64,000 nucleotides of DNA from Hysterangium stoloniferum (GCA_015178975.1 WHVD01000175.1:100674-164673), one strand, 5' to 3'. Shown: positions 1 to 10,959, counted from the stretch's first letter. Translations and numbers: made by a program. Notes: generated by a model not told the origin, from the letters alone.

Positions 1-480
1 AGCTTTACATGAAGTATTGCTTCCAGTGGAAGTAAGTGCTCATCAAGATGCCAAGGGGTATTGCAGGGTATACCTGTTGACTGTTCAGAGCTCGGGTAAG
101 GGAAATGCCCATCTGATTGCAGAGGTACTCTTTATACTATTCAATAAGGTTATCACATATTTTTACTTGATGTCTAGCTCGGAAAAGAAATGTATTCGTG
201 GTACATCAGACTTTGTGGGATATCACCGATAAAGCATTATCCCTTTGGGAAGACATTCCCACTGATATGTTATCTACTTAGAACACGAATGACTCCATGG
301 AGTAAAACATGCAGCAAAGGACTCGTTGCAGCACATTTTGGATGTCACTGTTCAAAACACTGCAGTACAATCCAAGAGATTTACACCACAAAATGTGATG
401 GTCACGGTTGGATCACCTTCTCACAATCTGTGGTCGCATGGAAGAATGAGTTTGGTTCATTTGTGCTTAGGTGAGAGGAT
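1..480. other. Unrecognised segment at window edge
   Basis: Only short overlapping open frames of up to about 100 codons are present, and none has a motif I recognise. The segment may be decayed coding sequence continuous with the FunK1 fragment that follows, but nothing proves this. Confidence 0.3.
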
Positions 481-489
481 TTTTTCACC

Positions 490-775
490 CAGGTGCAGAA
501 TATGTTCAATGAGGTACATTCAATGTCAATGTAGTTCATATCTGGAAATAATCCTTGACTTCAGAATTGATCAAGAGACAGTGACTGGGCAGAGTTCAAG
601 AAGCAGATGGATAAGTACTGTGAGGTAGTCAGCGATGAAACCTGCCGTTATGCTCCTTTTGTGGATCTGGTCAAGTGTATTTTTGACCAAATAGGGATGA
701 AAGAAATACAACTGTGTTCCAATGATTGGACCTCGCTCTGGGGATCGTATGCAGCTTGTAAAGTGGGAATAATCA
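490..775 (+). pseudogene. FunK1-type kinase, N-terminal fragment
   Basis: The plus-strand reading around 580-760 contains MDKYCEVVSDET, RYAPF, CSNDWTSLWGSYAA. It aligns closely with MDKYSEPVSDES, RYAPF, CCNDGTLIWGSYAA in the longer FunK1 pseudogene at 12273-14635. FunK1 proteins are expanded fungal-type kinases, and this block lies N-terminal to the kinase core. Upstream codons (about 490-580) contain stops, and the similarity ends abruptly after WGSYAA. No catalytic motifs are present, so this is a dead scrap. The in-window alignment makes the identification fairly secure, while the FunK1 name comes from family knowledge. Confidence 0.7.
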
Positions 776-814
776 TGGCGCGTATATGAGCTTCACTCTC
801 GGCAAGAAGTGTAG

Positions 815-975
815 GACGGGTGCCTATGGGGCCTTTCTTTCCCAGTGCTCGGAAGTTGGCTTTGCAGGAATAACTGGCATAATGGTGGTGTCTATTTCCC
901 CCAACCGCTCGCTACGACTAGTCCTCATGGCGGCCACCTTGGATACCTTCACATTCCATCTGTTAATATAAGGCA
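815..975 (+). repeat. Short dispersed repeat shared with 10975-11095
   Basis: The stretch beginning TATGGGGCCTTTCTTTCCCA and ending with GGATACCTTCACATTCC matches 10975-11095 in the same orientation, with a central 25-30 bp extra segment here. At the second site it lies just 3' of a Copia reverse-transcriptase remnant on the minus strand, so it may be retroelement-derived. Confidence 0.55.
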
Positions 976-1170
976 CCAAGCACAATACAAATTTATGCGT
1001 TGGTTTTTGCCTTTTTTGATTGGGAAACCAGATGAAAGGCTAACAAAGGATTTATGGACAGGACAAGAATCTGAATTGTCGCAAAATGCTCAGACCTCTA
1101 ATATTGAGCTGAGATAAAGAACTAGGAGATTCTGACGGAAAGTGAAATGTCATCTGAGGTGGACACTTTT

Positions 1171-2585
1171 GAGTTTGTAATGTATTCAGGCGATTCTCTT
1201 AGATAGCTCAATATATGCTATAGTGTCACAGAGCTTCAACAATAAAACAAGCAAAGGTCCAGTAATTTAAATACTGATAGATTAATGAGCTGCAGTATTA
1301 AGCTTAAACAACTCAAATCAATGCTTATTTTGATTATTGAAAGGTTCTATTGAACTGTGTATGACTCTTTTAGCAATAAAAGAACTATTCCTTGAGAATA
1401 GGGGCTAGAAGCTGAGTATATGCGCAGTAACTTAGCAGAGACTTGATATAAAGCTTCGGATTCTTGTATGATTATTTGTAACTATTAATAGTTATTTAAC
1501 AAGGTGTTAAATAATTTATTAATAGAGAAACTAATTTGTATTGGATTATCTGAGTGCTTGTACTTGATTAATTCAATAAACTTAGGGCTGGGCCTTGAAT
1601 AATCTAGTATTGGCAGGGATTTCAGTAAGGATACTTATTAGGTTTATGATGTAATTAATAAGCCTAAAGGGTAGCTGTGAAGCTGGGGAACTTAGATGAT
1701 TAGCTAAGTCCAAGAGTTGCTGACAAAGATTCAAGATGCTGCAAGTGTAGGTGCTTGCAGTGAGTGTATCAGACTAAGGCTATTATTGTCCTTAGGATGA
1801 TTAGATAAGCTTCTGAGCTGTGCAGTAAAATGTGTGTGATAGTTCATTTTATTGGAAACTTAGCCCTCCTTTTATACATTTTGATAACTCCATGATTAGC
1901 TAACTATTTAGTTTATGAGGTCACTAGTTAGATCATAATGACCTCATATTCTACTCATTATTTACCCTTTATTTATCACATGATTCCCCTCTCTGAGACA
2001 AGGGTTCTAACCTCTTGCTTGAACATGAAGGTTCAAGGCCGCGGTCCCGGGACGGAAGCAAGCGATGAGTCGGCGGGATCAATTAATGACTCGGGTAGTC
2101 ACATCCGTGACTTGTGTGACATCCCGACACTGGAGGCTTATCTAATAAGTCACATGACTAGTGTTACAGTCACTCGCGTGACCAGTGTTACAGTCACTCG
2201 TGTGACTATATGCTAGTCACTAGTGTGACTATATGCTAGTCACTAGTGTGACTATATGCTAGTCACTAGTGTGACTGTATGAGCCGGATTAGGTAATGTG
2301 TCATGTGATGCCCAAATGCACACATACAAGCAAGGCAATGTGCCGGGCAGTAATAACTAAGTAAATAAAATATAAATAATTAGTTAAAAATTATAATTAA
2401 TTAATTAAGTAATAATAGCATAATATGAGTCCATATATGCTATTATTTATGTGAAGTTAAAAGGAATAAGGCCTATTTTTCACAATAAACATAGTAAAAA
2501 ATACAATAAAAATTTGAGAAAATATTAAGTAATTCAAAGAAAATTAAGAGAACATTATGAGATAATGCTGATACCTCACAGAGTT
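1171..2585 (-). mobile_element. Solo LTR (family C), 5-bp target duplication GAGTT
   Basis: The element spans 1176-2580 (1405 bp). Read on the minus strand it begins TGTGAGGTATCAG and ends AATACATTACA, the canonical TG...CA of LTRs. It is bracketed by GAGTT at 1171-1175 and 2581-2585, a perfect 5-bp target site duplication. The last 11 bases equal the last 11 of the family A LTRs (26989-28914, 31547-33398), so the families are probably related. No internal coding region or second LTR adjoins it, which fits a solo LTR left by LTR-LTR recombination. It separates the FunK1 scrap from the RecQ element. Confidence 0.8.
2150..2290. repeat. Minisatellite inside solo LTR
   Basis: About three near-identical 23-bp units (core CTAGTGTGACTATATGCTAG, 2203-2275) follow two related units containing GTGTTACAGTCACTCG. 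The motif is rich in self-complementary GTGAC/GTCAC. Family A LTRs carry a comparable GTGACA-rich block (27445-27545), so it may be a conserved LTR sub-feature. Confidence 0.75.
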
Positions 2586-2818
2586 TGTTACTCCTTTTGA
2601 TGTTAGTAATACTGTAGGCTGATGATTTTGTGGATACTTAGTGCTTTTGAAAAACTAAAGCTTTACCTGTGCCAAGGCCAAGCTACCCCGATGTGTTCCT
2701 TACTGGAACATTTGGCAGCACTATATGCCATCAGTCGCAGTGAGGCGCATGTTCCAGAGTTTCAGTTCACGGACAGCTCTGGGTTGTACTTTACTTTACA
2801 CACAAAGGTGCACCATAC

Positions 2819-3826
2819 AGTGTCCCACAATTTTGGATGATGCTGGCAGATCATGTGAAAAGATGTGCAAAGATTCTGCTGAAGGATTTACTGTTAGACC
2901 TGCCTTGGGATTCTTACAGCTCCTTTGTTGACTCGAAATGGGACGATCCATCTAACGAGGAAGTGGGCTACTCTTTCCTGAAAGACGAGAGGAATCCTAT
3001 CCACCATTATAGGTCAGCCTTAATGGCACTCTTTCTACAGTTGAAAGTGCCAGGTGTCCGAGAATTTTTCGGACATACTATCCTTCCTACTGGTTCTAAT
3101 GAACCTCAGTTTGTCTGGAATGCGGTGTCATGCCGCCAATGGTTAAAGCATGGGCAAGAATTCTTGCAACTTCTCTCAGTTGTGATCGAATTCGTTCAGG
3201 GTCAACCAGGAAGAGGAACGGAACTAATGATGACGAGCATCTGTAACTGCCTGAACTGCCCCTGGACGTTGTTCTTTCATAATGGACAGGTGGTCAATAC
3301 TTTGAGGGCAAATAAACGGCAAAGCCAGACTGGGACAGATGAGCCTATCCCACGTTTTTTTCGGACAGAAGTCTCCCTTTTACTGAACATCTACCTGAGT
3401 TTAGTTCAGCCAGTAGAGGTGGAAATCACTGCTGCAATCTTCCCTGAGCCTATCATGTGTAGTTACAAAAACTATCTCTTTACTGGCATGAGTGGAGTTT
3501 GGGGAAGTCAGGCTCTGACGGAGAACCTTATAAGGAGTACCAAAAACGTATTTGGACCAGAATGTAATCTGGGGGTGGCAGCGATTCAACAGATCACCAT
3601 CTTCCTCTACCCTCACCATTGTCAATATGTGGCTAGAAATGAGGAATGTAAGGAGGATTGGATGAGAGAATGGAATGAGATTGGGGACATGCAAGCTGGC
3701 CATTCTACATTAGTGGCAGATTGCCATTATGGGGTGGAAGAACGTTCTTTTCCACTAGTGCAGGAGAGACAATGGCGGGCACTACAGGCTGTAGGTATTC
3801 CATGCTCTAGATTTCTGGTTTACTAA
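2819..3826 (+). pseudogene. RecQ-element N-terminal domain, tyrosine-recombinase-like
   Basis: The open frame runs upstream of the first ATG (2837) to the TAA at 3824-3826, about 335 codons. Visible landmarks are GQPGRGTELMM (3202-3234), a basic strand with ANKRQSQ followed by PIPRFF, and AGHSTLVADCHYG near the end. Their order and spacing resemble a tyrosine recombinase: box I GxRxxEL with its Arg, the beta-strand Lys region, then GHSxxxxxxxYG with the nucleophile Tyr. The middle HxxR box is not recognisable. Telomere-linked RecQ-type fungal proteins carry a related RGTE/AGHS region upstream of the helicase. The recombinase reading is inference. A frameshift and two stops separate it from the helicase frame at 3873. 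Confidence 0.6.
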
Positions 3827-3872
3827 TGAAGAGGGTTGATAGTATTCTGACGGGGTTCATCATTTCTGGGGA

Positions 3873-5354
3873 ATGAAAGTGGCGAATGCAGGGAAGAACG
3901 CTAGTGAGGAACTTCCTTTGTTGGGGGGAAGATCCGGAACAGCTGGGGAAGGGGCAGATTTTAATGCTATGAAACTGGAACTCTATGAGGCTTTGGCACA
4001 AAGTGAACAGTGTACTAAAGAAAATTTAGAGAAAAGTCTGGCACAATTTTCGAATCTGATCTTGGACAGGTTTGCAAACACATCAGCGTCGGCTCCTTCC
4101 CTACCCAGTCGTCCCCCTCATATAGCAAGCCTGTCAAGGTTTTTATTCACCTGGTCTGAAGGCAGTCTCACAAGTTTCAAGTCACCAACACAACTGCAAG
4201 TGCTAGAAGCTATTCGGAAGGGAAAGGACCATATGATGGTGGTCATGGGTACTGGTGGAGGCAAATCGCTTCTGTGGCAGTTTCCAGCAGCTACGTTTCT
4301 ATCGCACCAAGTGACATTGGTAGTGGTGCCATTTGTGGCACTTAAAGAAGACATCCAATGTTATATGAGTGGGCTCTGTGAGGAGTGGACGAAGAAGACT
4401 GAGACTGTGAAGGGAAAGTTTTCGGTATTTTTGGTTTTGCTAGAACAGTTGAAACTGGCGGAATTTCGTGCATTTGTTCACATGCTAAAGAACCAAAAAC
4501 GCCTGGCGCGAATCGTAGTAGATGAGGTGCATGTGATCCTGACTGCTGGTGATTATAGGGGGAATGTGCAACACCTCCCACACCTGTATACTTATGGGGT
4601 ACCTGTGACACTGCTCTCTGCGACGATCCCTCTGAATGTGACATCTTACATGAAGGACTTTTTGGGGGTCCAGGATCTCAGAACAATTAGGGAGAATACA
4701 ATGATAGGCCTAGCGTCAATCCAAGTTCACCAGGAGGACAGTCGGATGGCTTGGAAAAATAGGATTTTGGATTGTGTGAGATCTGCATTGGCTCGGTTAA
4801 AATCAGAGGAAGCTCAGGGCATAGTTTTTTGTCGAACCCGGGAGGATTGTGAAATGTTTGCGGCAGAACTAGGAGTTAGAGCATATCATTCTGGTGTGCC
4901 TCTCACTGATCAGAAGTCTATCCAAGAGGATTGGGCAGAGGGTAGAACACCTTTGGTGGTGGCGACGACAGCTTTCGGGACTGGTTTGGATGGGAAGAAT
5001 GTCTGATCTGTGATACATGGAGGGATCCCCTATTCATTGATTGACTACATCCAGGAAATGGGTTGGGCATTGCGGGACAATAGGGTGTCCTATATTATTA
5101 TGTTTGTGCTTCAGTCTCAAAGGAACAAGCTTCCTGAAGGGCCAGATTACAAAGGTATAGAGGGCATCCACAAGCTAGTCTTCAAGGAGAAGGAGTGCCG
5201 GAGATTAGCACTCAGTGGCTTTATAGATGGGCAGTTTGTAACCTGTGCCGCTATTGGTGGGAACTTCTGTGATCTATGTTGTGAGCATATGGGGCACCCA
5301 ATTATCAATCCATTTACACAGGCAGACAAGGCAGGTAGAGTGAGGGGCAGGTAA
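3873..5354 (+). pseudogene. RecQ/telomere-linked-type DEVH helicase core, one TGA
   Basis: A superfamily 2 ATP-dependent DNA helicase core. Counting from the ATG at 3873, Walker A MGTGGGKSLLWQ is at residues 125-136, DEVH at 217-220, LSATIP (motif III) at 248-253, and motif V-like VATTAFGTGLDGKNV ends at residue 377. TGA at 5004-5006 stands where the family has Arg (KNVRSVIHGG), so CGA to TGA is the likely lesion. The same frame then continues IHGGIPYSLIDYIQEMG, in which the expected GRAGRD motif VI reads GWALRD, destroying the arginine finger. The frame ends in an AG/GTAAGC context at 5351-5356 that would also make a good intron donor. It is probably non-functional, and C-terminal parts lie downstream. 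Confidence 0.85.
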
Positions 5355-5399
5355 GCTTGAATTTTGGTTTGATATTTGAGTTTAATTCTAATATTCCTC

Positions 5400-6300
5400 T
5401 GGAAGTGATGAGAATATGGGGGAGTATGTGATGGAAGACGATAGCTATGAAGATCTGTCAGGAGAGTTCAATGGTGACACGACTAGATCTCATTCTAGGG
5501 TGAGGGAAGGAAGGGCCGAGGAAAGGTTAGTAGGAGTGTATGAATGACAGATTTTTTATGATACAACTGATGTGGGATTGGCTAGGGACATGACTTGTGA
5601 AGATGGGAAGCAGCAAAACAGTGGAATTTTTAATAAATTTACACCAGCTTCCTCCAGGTCATTCAAAGGAGCTGAGTTGAAGAGTTCATCCGATTTTACT
5701 TGCCTTACAAAAAAGGGTAAGGGTACCCAGTAAGTCGAGAGGTTGGATCTGAATTTGAATATAATTTCTAATAGTCATAGCAGAGGTGATGGTGATGATG
5801 AGATCAACAGCTTCACGGATGAAGATCTTTTGGTAGATGGCAAAGAAAAGAATATTAGATCTGATTGGACGGTGAGAGAAAGTACAGTCCAGGAAACGTT
5901 AGGAGTCTACAGACGATACATTTTTTATTTTAAAACTGAAGTCGGATTGGGTAGGAACATGATTTCTCAACATGTAACCACAGTACCTTCAAATATGTGG
6001 AGGTAGAGGGATGCGAAGCAGGAAAACCCCCCGGTTCTTGCACCCAGTAAGTTGAGACATTGGATCTGGGTTTGAGTTTGATTTCTAATAGTCATACCAG
6101 AGGGGATACTGAGGGTGATGATGATGAGGAGATGGAGTATTATATCAATAGCTTCACGGATGAAGATCTTCTTTTGGTAGACTTAGATGGGAAAGGAAAG
6201 AGTATAAGATCTGATACTATGGTGAGAGAAAGTACAGTCCAGGAAAGGTTAGGAGTCTACAGATGACACACATTTTATGTCGAGACTGACATTGACTTGG
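5400..6300 (+). repeat. Three diverged tandem copies of a ~300-bp coding segment
   Basis: Three consecutive blocks (about 5440-5735, 5743-6050, 6058-6300) each translate to NSFTDEDLL, GK(E)K.IRSD, VRESTVQE.LGVYR and GLGR, joined by ISNSH.RGD. They lie between the helicase core and the zinc-binding C-terminus of the RecQ element, in shifting frames with stops. Further copies sit at 50462-50875. The result is an acidic, probably disordered linker amplified at exon scale. Confidence 0.75.
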
Positions 6301-7118
6301 GTAGTGGCGGGACCTCTCGACATGGGGTGGCAGTCTCTTTAAAGCGGACTCTGTTCGCCAATTCGAAAAAAAGGGGTGTGGATGAGGTTTCCCCACTAGT
6401 TATCACTGAAGATGATAGGAGTCAGCACCGAAAACTGTCCTACGATACCTCACCATGTTTTTTGAGCATTGGCAGGGAAGTGCCTATTTCTGGATACACA
6501 TCTCTAGGGCGGACAGGATATACGGCATTGATTCCTGCCTCGTCCAGCTCCTCAATAGGACAAGGGGGGAAGAATTGGAATTCTCCCACTTTGAATATAC
6601 GGATGGGTCAGGCTTCATTTAGTGACAGGATTCCTTCAAGTAGTGCTGGACCATCGATCATGGCACAACAACAGCGGTCTATTACTGCAGAGGGGGACTT
6701 TGAACGATTTGGAAATGAGCTTGAAGGCCTAATGTGAATGTTGAAGGGGTCTTGCATGATTTGTTGTTTAATACACAAAGATTGGCATCAAGAACATACT
6801 GCACGACATTGTCCTAGGCATCAACATCGACTGTCTGACTTTTTGGATGTGCTTCAGACGCATCGTTGCCCCCCGAAATCGCAGATGTGTTATGGATGCT
6901 TAATGTGGACAGGTGTTAAAAAATTCCAACATGGCATGTCAAAAACAGGCAAGGAATGTGTGTATCCAGACATCCTTCCACCACTTTTATGGGTGATCTG
7001 GGAACATGAGGAGACTCGTAACGGAGTTGTTGCAGAGTTTGAGCCAAAGACTGCAGGGGGGATACCTGTAGGTTCTAGAAAAGAAATGGAGGAGTGGCTT
7101 TTATGTTCACCAGGATGA
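6297..7118 (+). pseudogene. RecQ-element C-terminal region with Cys/His cluster
   Basis: The frame 6297-6737 gives a Ser-rich low-complexity tract. After TGA at 6735-6737 the same frame continues to 7118 with CMICC, HCPRHQHR, CYGCLMW and CVYPDILPPLLWVIWEH. Fungal telomere-linked RecQ-type proteins end in a similar cluster (CxxC, HxxxxC, CxxCG, CxYPDxxLPLxW), probably binding zinc. The reading frame is the same as the helicase (frame 3), so one ancestral reading frame spanned 3873-7118 apart from the repeats. The element ends here, and an unrelated array starts 380 bp downstream. Confidence 0.65.
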
Positions 7119-7502
7119 GGAGAGTTTCCAAAGATCTCTCAGGTGTTGGTATGGATATTCAGGGACTTGATTTAAGATGGCCGGGGGAGCTTTAGAAAGG
7201 AAAAAGTCAGATCTTGTGCGTTTAGCGTCGATGTCACCCGGTACAGCAATGGCAGGGTTGTTATTACGCGGGACACCTGATGACAATCATAACTCTCACC
7301 CATTCAGGCACATCCCTCCCCACACCTACACCAATACAATCACGGCCACCTTAACTGTATCCTCATCTTCTCCTGTTAAAGTAACCATGCTCTCAACGCC
7401 AACATTGGCATCCTCCACACTGAAAAATGTGCCGTTGTTGGTGTCATCTGTGGCTGATACATGATGTGAATTGTCATCTTCTGAGGATCAAGTCGCTCCA
7501 AT
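7119..7502. other. Unassigned spacer between RecQ element and array
   Basis: Contains a 95-codon open frame (7177-7464) that is Thr/Ser/Pro-rich toward its end and has no recognised motif. It may be RecQ-element 3' sequence. No terminal inverted repeats are visible. Confidence 0.35.
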
Positions 7503-7519
7503 AACATTCATCTCTTACC

Positions 7520-7879
7520 ATGAAGCCCATTTTGCAACGTGAGTCCCATTTTGTCTATTTTGCCTACGAATTCCTATGCTAATGATGACTTTAATTCTTT
7601 CTGTAGTTACTCCCCGCCTCAACACCAGTTGGCCTTTCTTCCCGTTCATGCATGACTCCATCCATCTCATTTTCACCCCTGGTGCACAATCACAGTAAGC
7701 TCGCATTCGTTTTATTCATTCATTTTATTAATCTCTATCACAGCTGTTCACTGATGTCATATGGGCCCGGCACTCCCCCGCTTAGCTTACAGGGACCATA
7801 TGATGTCATGTTGAGTGGTACACTTTGTATCTTTTTTATTTCCCTGGATGTGGGACACCAACCCAAGTCCCTCTACTAA
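7520..7879 (+). CDS. Possible 80-codon spliced mini-gene in array unit 1
   Basis: Removing the two segments with intron signals (7539-7606 and 7695-7743) joins 7520-7538, 7607-7694 and 7744-7879. This gives an uninterrupted frame from ATG to TAA of 80 residues. It includes WPFFPFMHDSIHLIF from the middle exon and SYGPGTPPLSLQGPYDV across the palindrome. Unit 2 keeps the same downstream frame, but its ATG has become GTG. Units 3 and 4 shift frame through the 8-bp insertion. I recognise no protein family, and nothing proves transcription. The exon structure may equally be a relic of a captured gene. Confidence 0.3.
7752..7808. repeat. 57-bp palindromic element (type copy in unit 1)
   Basis: The left end TGATGTCATATGG and right end CCATATGATGTCA are inverted repeats around a core of GCCCGGCACTCC...GCTTAGCTTACAGGGA. 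The other plus-array copies are 8127-8183, 8508-8564, 8890-8946 and two truncated ones (9049-9091, 9404-9450). Ends vary between TGACGTCA, TGATGTCA and TGACATCA. Confidence 0.85.
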
Positions 7880-10069
7880 CATTCGTCTCTTACTGTGAAG
7901 GCCAGTTTGGAGTGTGAGTCCCATTTTGTCCATTTTGCCTACAAATTCCTATGCTAACAATGACTTTAATTCTTTCTGTAGTTACTCCCCGCCTCAACAC
8001 CAGTTGGCCTTTCTTCCCATTCATGCATGACTCCATCCATCTCATTTTCACCCCTGGTGCACAATCACAGTAAGCTCGCATTCGTTTTATTCATTCATTT
8101 TATTAATCTCTATCACAGCTGTTCACTGACGTCATATGGGCCCGGCGCTCCCCCACTTAGCTTACAGGGACCATATGATGTCATGTTGAGTGGTACACTT
8201 TGTATCTTTTTTATTTCCCTGGATGTGGGACACCAAACCAAGTCCCTCCAATAACATTCGTCTCTTACTGTGAAGGCCAGTTTGGAGCGTGAGTCCCATT
8301 TTGTCCATTTTGCCTACAAATTCCTATGCTAACTATGACTTTAATTCTTTCTGTAGTTACTCCCTGCCTCAACACTAATGGGCCTTTCTTCCCATTCATG
8401 CATGACTGCATCCACCTCATTTTCATGCCTGGTGAAAAATCACGGTAAGCTCGCTTTGACATTATTCATTCTTTTATTAATCTCTACCACAGCTGTTCAC
8501 CCTGCAGTGATGTCATATGGGCCCGGTGCTCCCCTGCTTAGCTTACAGGGACCATATGACATCATGTTGAGTGGTACACCTTGTATCATTTTTTATTTCC
8601 CTGGATGTGGGACACCAAACCAAGTCCCTCCAATAACATTTGTCTCTTACTGTGAAGGCCAGTTTGGAGTGTGAGTCCCATTTTGTCCGTTTTGCCTACG
8701 AATTCCTATGCTAACTATGACTTTAATTCTTCCTGTAGTTACTCCCTGCCTCAACACTAATGGGCCTTTCTTCCCGTTCATGCATGACTGCATCCACCTC
8801 ATTTTCATGCCTGGTGAAAAATCACGGTAAGCTCGCTTTGACATTATTCATTCTTTTATTAATCTCTACCACAGCTGTTCACCCTGCAGTGACGTCATAT
8901 GGGCCTGGCACTCCCCCGCTTAGCCTACAGGGACCATATGATGTCATGTTGAGTGGTACACTTTGTATCGTTTTTATTCCCCTGGATGTGGGACACCAAA
9001 CCAAGTCGCTCCGATAACATTTGTCTCTTACCATGAAGGCCAGTTTGCCGGGCCCACCCGCTTAGCTTACAGGGACCATATGACATCATGGTGAGGGGTA
9101 TACCTCATATATTTTTTATTCCACTGCATCTGGGTCACCAAACCAAATAACCTGAGTGACGTTTGTATCTTACCATTTTGGAACGTCAGTCCCATTTTGT
9201 CCTTTTTGCTTACGAATTCCTATACTAACTATGACTTTAATTCTTTCCGTAGTTACTCCCCGCCTCAACACTAGGGAGCCTTTCTTCCCATTCATGCATG
9301 ACTGCATCCACCTCATTTTCATCCTTGGTGAAAATTCATGGTATGCTCGCTTTGACTTTATTCATTCTTTTATTAATCTCTATCACAGCTGTTCACCCTG
9401 CAGTGACGTCATATGGGCCCAGCGCTCCCCCGCTTAGCTTATGAAATCATGGTGATATCTTTTTTATTCCCCTGGATCTGGGACACCAAACCAAGTGGCT
9501 TGAGTCGCGTTCGTATTTTAACATGAAGGCCGTTTTTGAACGTGAGTCCCATTTTGTCCTTTTTGCTTGCAAATTCTATGACTTTAATCTTTCTTTTCCA
9601 CATGCATTCTCTTTTTCTGCATCTACCCACCACCCATCTCTTCTAAGTATATCCTCGTATCAGCCTTTATCAATAAGGTTACTTGCATATTTGGTAATCG
9701 AAACAACATACACTTCTACAGGATAGCAAGGGAGTGACACAAATTAAGCAACCAGGAAACTCTTATTTAAACATTCCGAGCCAATTTGATCAAAAAACTT
9801 GATATTCATTGCATAGTTTTAATTCTCTTCTGTGAGTTACTTTGACTGGAAAGGGGGCATCCTAGCTTTCAGTGAATCGACCATTGACCCAATATAACAT
9901 TCCACAACATCCCATCGCACAGCTACATCACCCTTCCAGCACAGCATGCTTTCCAATAATCATCGGTCTGAGTTATTATCAGAGAGAGTGAGGTATTGGC
10001 GAATATAGTCCAATTGCAAAGAATTGTGTTTCATGAAACACTCAATGATCAGTGTAGACCTGCAAACTA

Positions 10070-10165
10070 CTGCCAGTGCTTAAGATATCAAGAGAGAGCT
10101 AGGAGTACCTTTTGAGGGGATGTTTATGGAGGAAAAGGATGAATATAATATATATATTACAGACC
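10070..10165 (+). repeat. Family S dispersed repeat, 3' fragment
   Basis: GTGCTTAAGATATCAAGAGA through GAGGAAAAGGATGAATATAA matches the tail of the fuller copy at 62379-62882 (reverse complement). The tail ends in an ATAT-rich run (GAATATAATATATATAT). Confidence 0.6.
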
Positions 10166-10565
10166 TACTTGATTATACCTATAGAATAAGGAGATCTGAA
10201 AAATCGAGCCAAGGAATTCCAAGTTCCATATTAGCAGAAGAAAATGAATTGGAAAATCAAAACAACGAATCTATTAAAATCTACAAAAATTACTGATGAG
10301 TGACTTTGCCCAAAAATAAATAGTGTCAGAATATGCAGGTGTTATCCAAAGAATAATTTACCTTGGTGATCTGAAGAGTTCTATCTGTTAGAGTATGATA
10401 CTACAGCTCTAACACAGTCTATTATGATCTCCATATTTTTCTGATATTTGTAGTATTTTTCCCAGCACTGTAGGTGCAGTATTGAGTGAGTTACCTTAGG
10501 TCGGTACCTCCTGTATAGGTGCTTAGATAAGCACCTAGTAGTATAGTCCGTGGGAAAGTCTCCTT

Positions 10566-10650
10566 AGTGTTTACTTTCCAATCACACTCACAGGTATGGC
10601 TTTACAGTTGAATATACTTAGTGTTTACTTTCCAATCACACTCACAGGGG
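10566..10650. repeat. Direct duplication of 31 bp
   Basis: TTAGTGTTTACTTTCCAATC followed by ACACTCACAGG occurs twice, separated by about 20 bp. Nearby ACAGTTGAATA (about 10603) and TATTCAACTGT (about 10665) are inverted repeats. This could be an LTR edge, but no convincing partner end was found. Confidence 0.6.
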
Positions 10651-10959
10651 TGTTCTGCAAAGTGTTATTCAACTGTTTCAACACTATCTCATTGGAGTTA
10701 ATAGCTCATGTTGATATCTATAAGTTCCTGACCTGACATGTATTTTTAGTCACATGCTGGAGCATGTCTAATCAGAAAATCTAAGCATACAAACATACAT
10801 GGGAAGAGGAATACTCAAAACTGACCAACCCACCCAAACTCTGAAAACAATCCCATCCAGATTAAGTTTAACAGTTTTGTTATCCCATTCTAAGTGCTTA
10901 AAACAATACTATTGTGTGTAAGAGTTGATAGAAATCATACATATATATACTTCTCCACC

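Larger units (their letters stand above)
7503..9590 (+). repeat. Tandem array of ~375-382-bp intron-bearing units
   Basis: Units start at AACATTYRTCTCTTAC: 7503, 7878, 8253, 8635 and 9016 (periods 375, 375, 382, 381), followed by an internally deleted unit 5, unit 6 (from about 9157) and a partial unit 7 (to about 9590). Each full unit holds an intron-like 68-bp segment (unit 2: 7914-7981, GTGAGT...CTAAC...TAG), an 88-bp exon-like block, a 49-bp intron-like segment (8070-8118, GTAAGC...CACAG) and a 57-bp palindromic insert. Units 3-4 carry an 8-bp CCCTGCAG before the palindrome, which explains the longer period. Related arrays lie on the minus strand at 48040-49204 and 54096-55660. Confidence 0.9.
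9600..10930. other. Non-coding, repeat-bearing interval
   Basis: No frame longer than 60 codons with any motif is seen. It holds a family S fragment (10070-10165), a near-palindrome TGTTAGAG...CTCTAACA at 10384-10412, and a 31-bp direct duplication described separately. Confidence 0.5.

Noticed and set aside
7503-9590. CRISPR-like array
   Set aside because: Units are ~375 bp, eukaryotic in character, contain intron signals and lack short direct repeats with unique spacers.
10384-10412. TGTTAGAG...CTCTAACA as an LTR or transposon
   Set aside because: Ends are only 29 bp apart with no target duplication. Could be a remnant, but nothing more can be said.
9992-10597. Possible solo LTR with GGTAT duplication
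   Set aside because: TG...CA can be drawn, but the interior contains a family S tail and the proposed ends are not complementary. The 7-base match could be chance.
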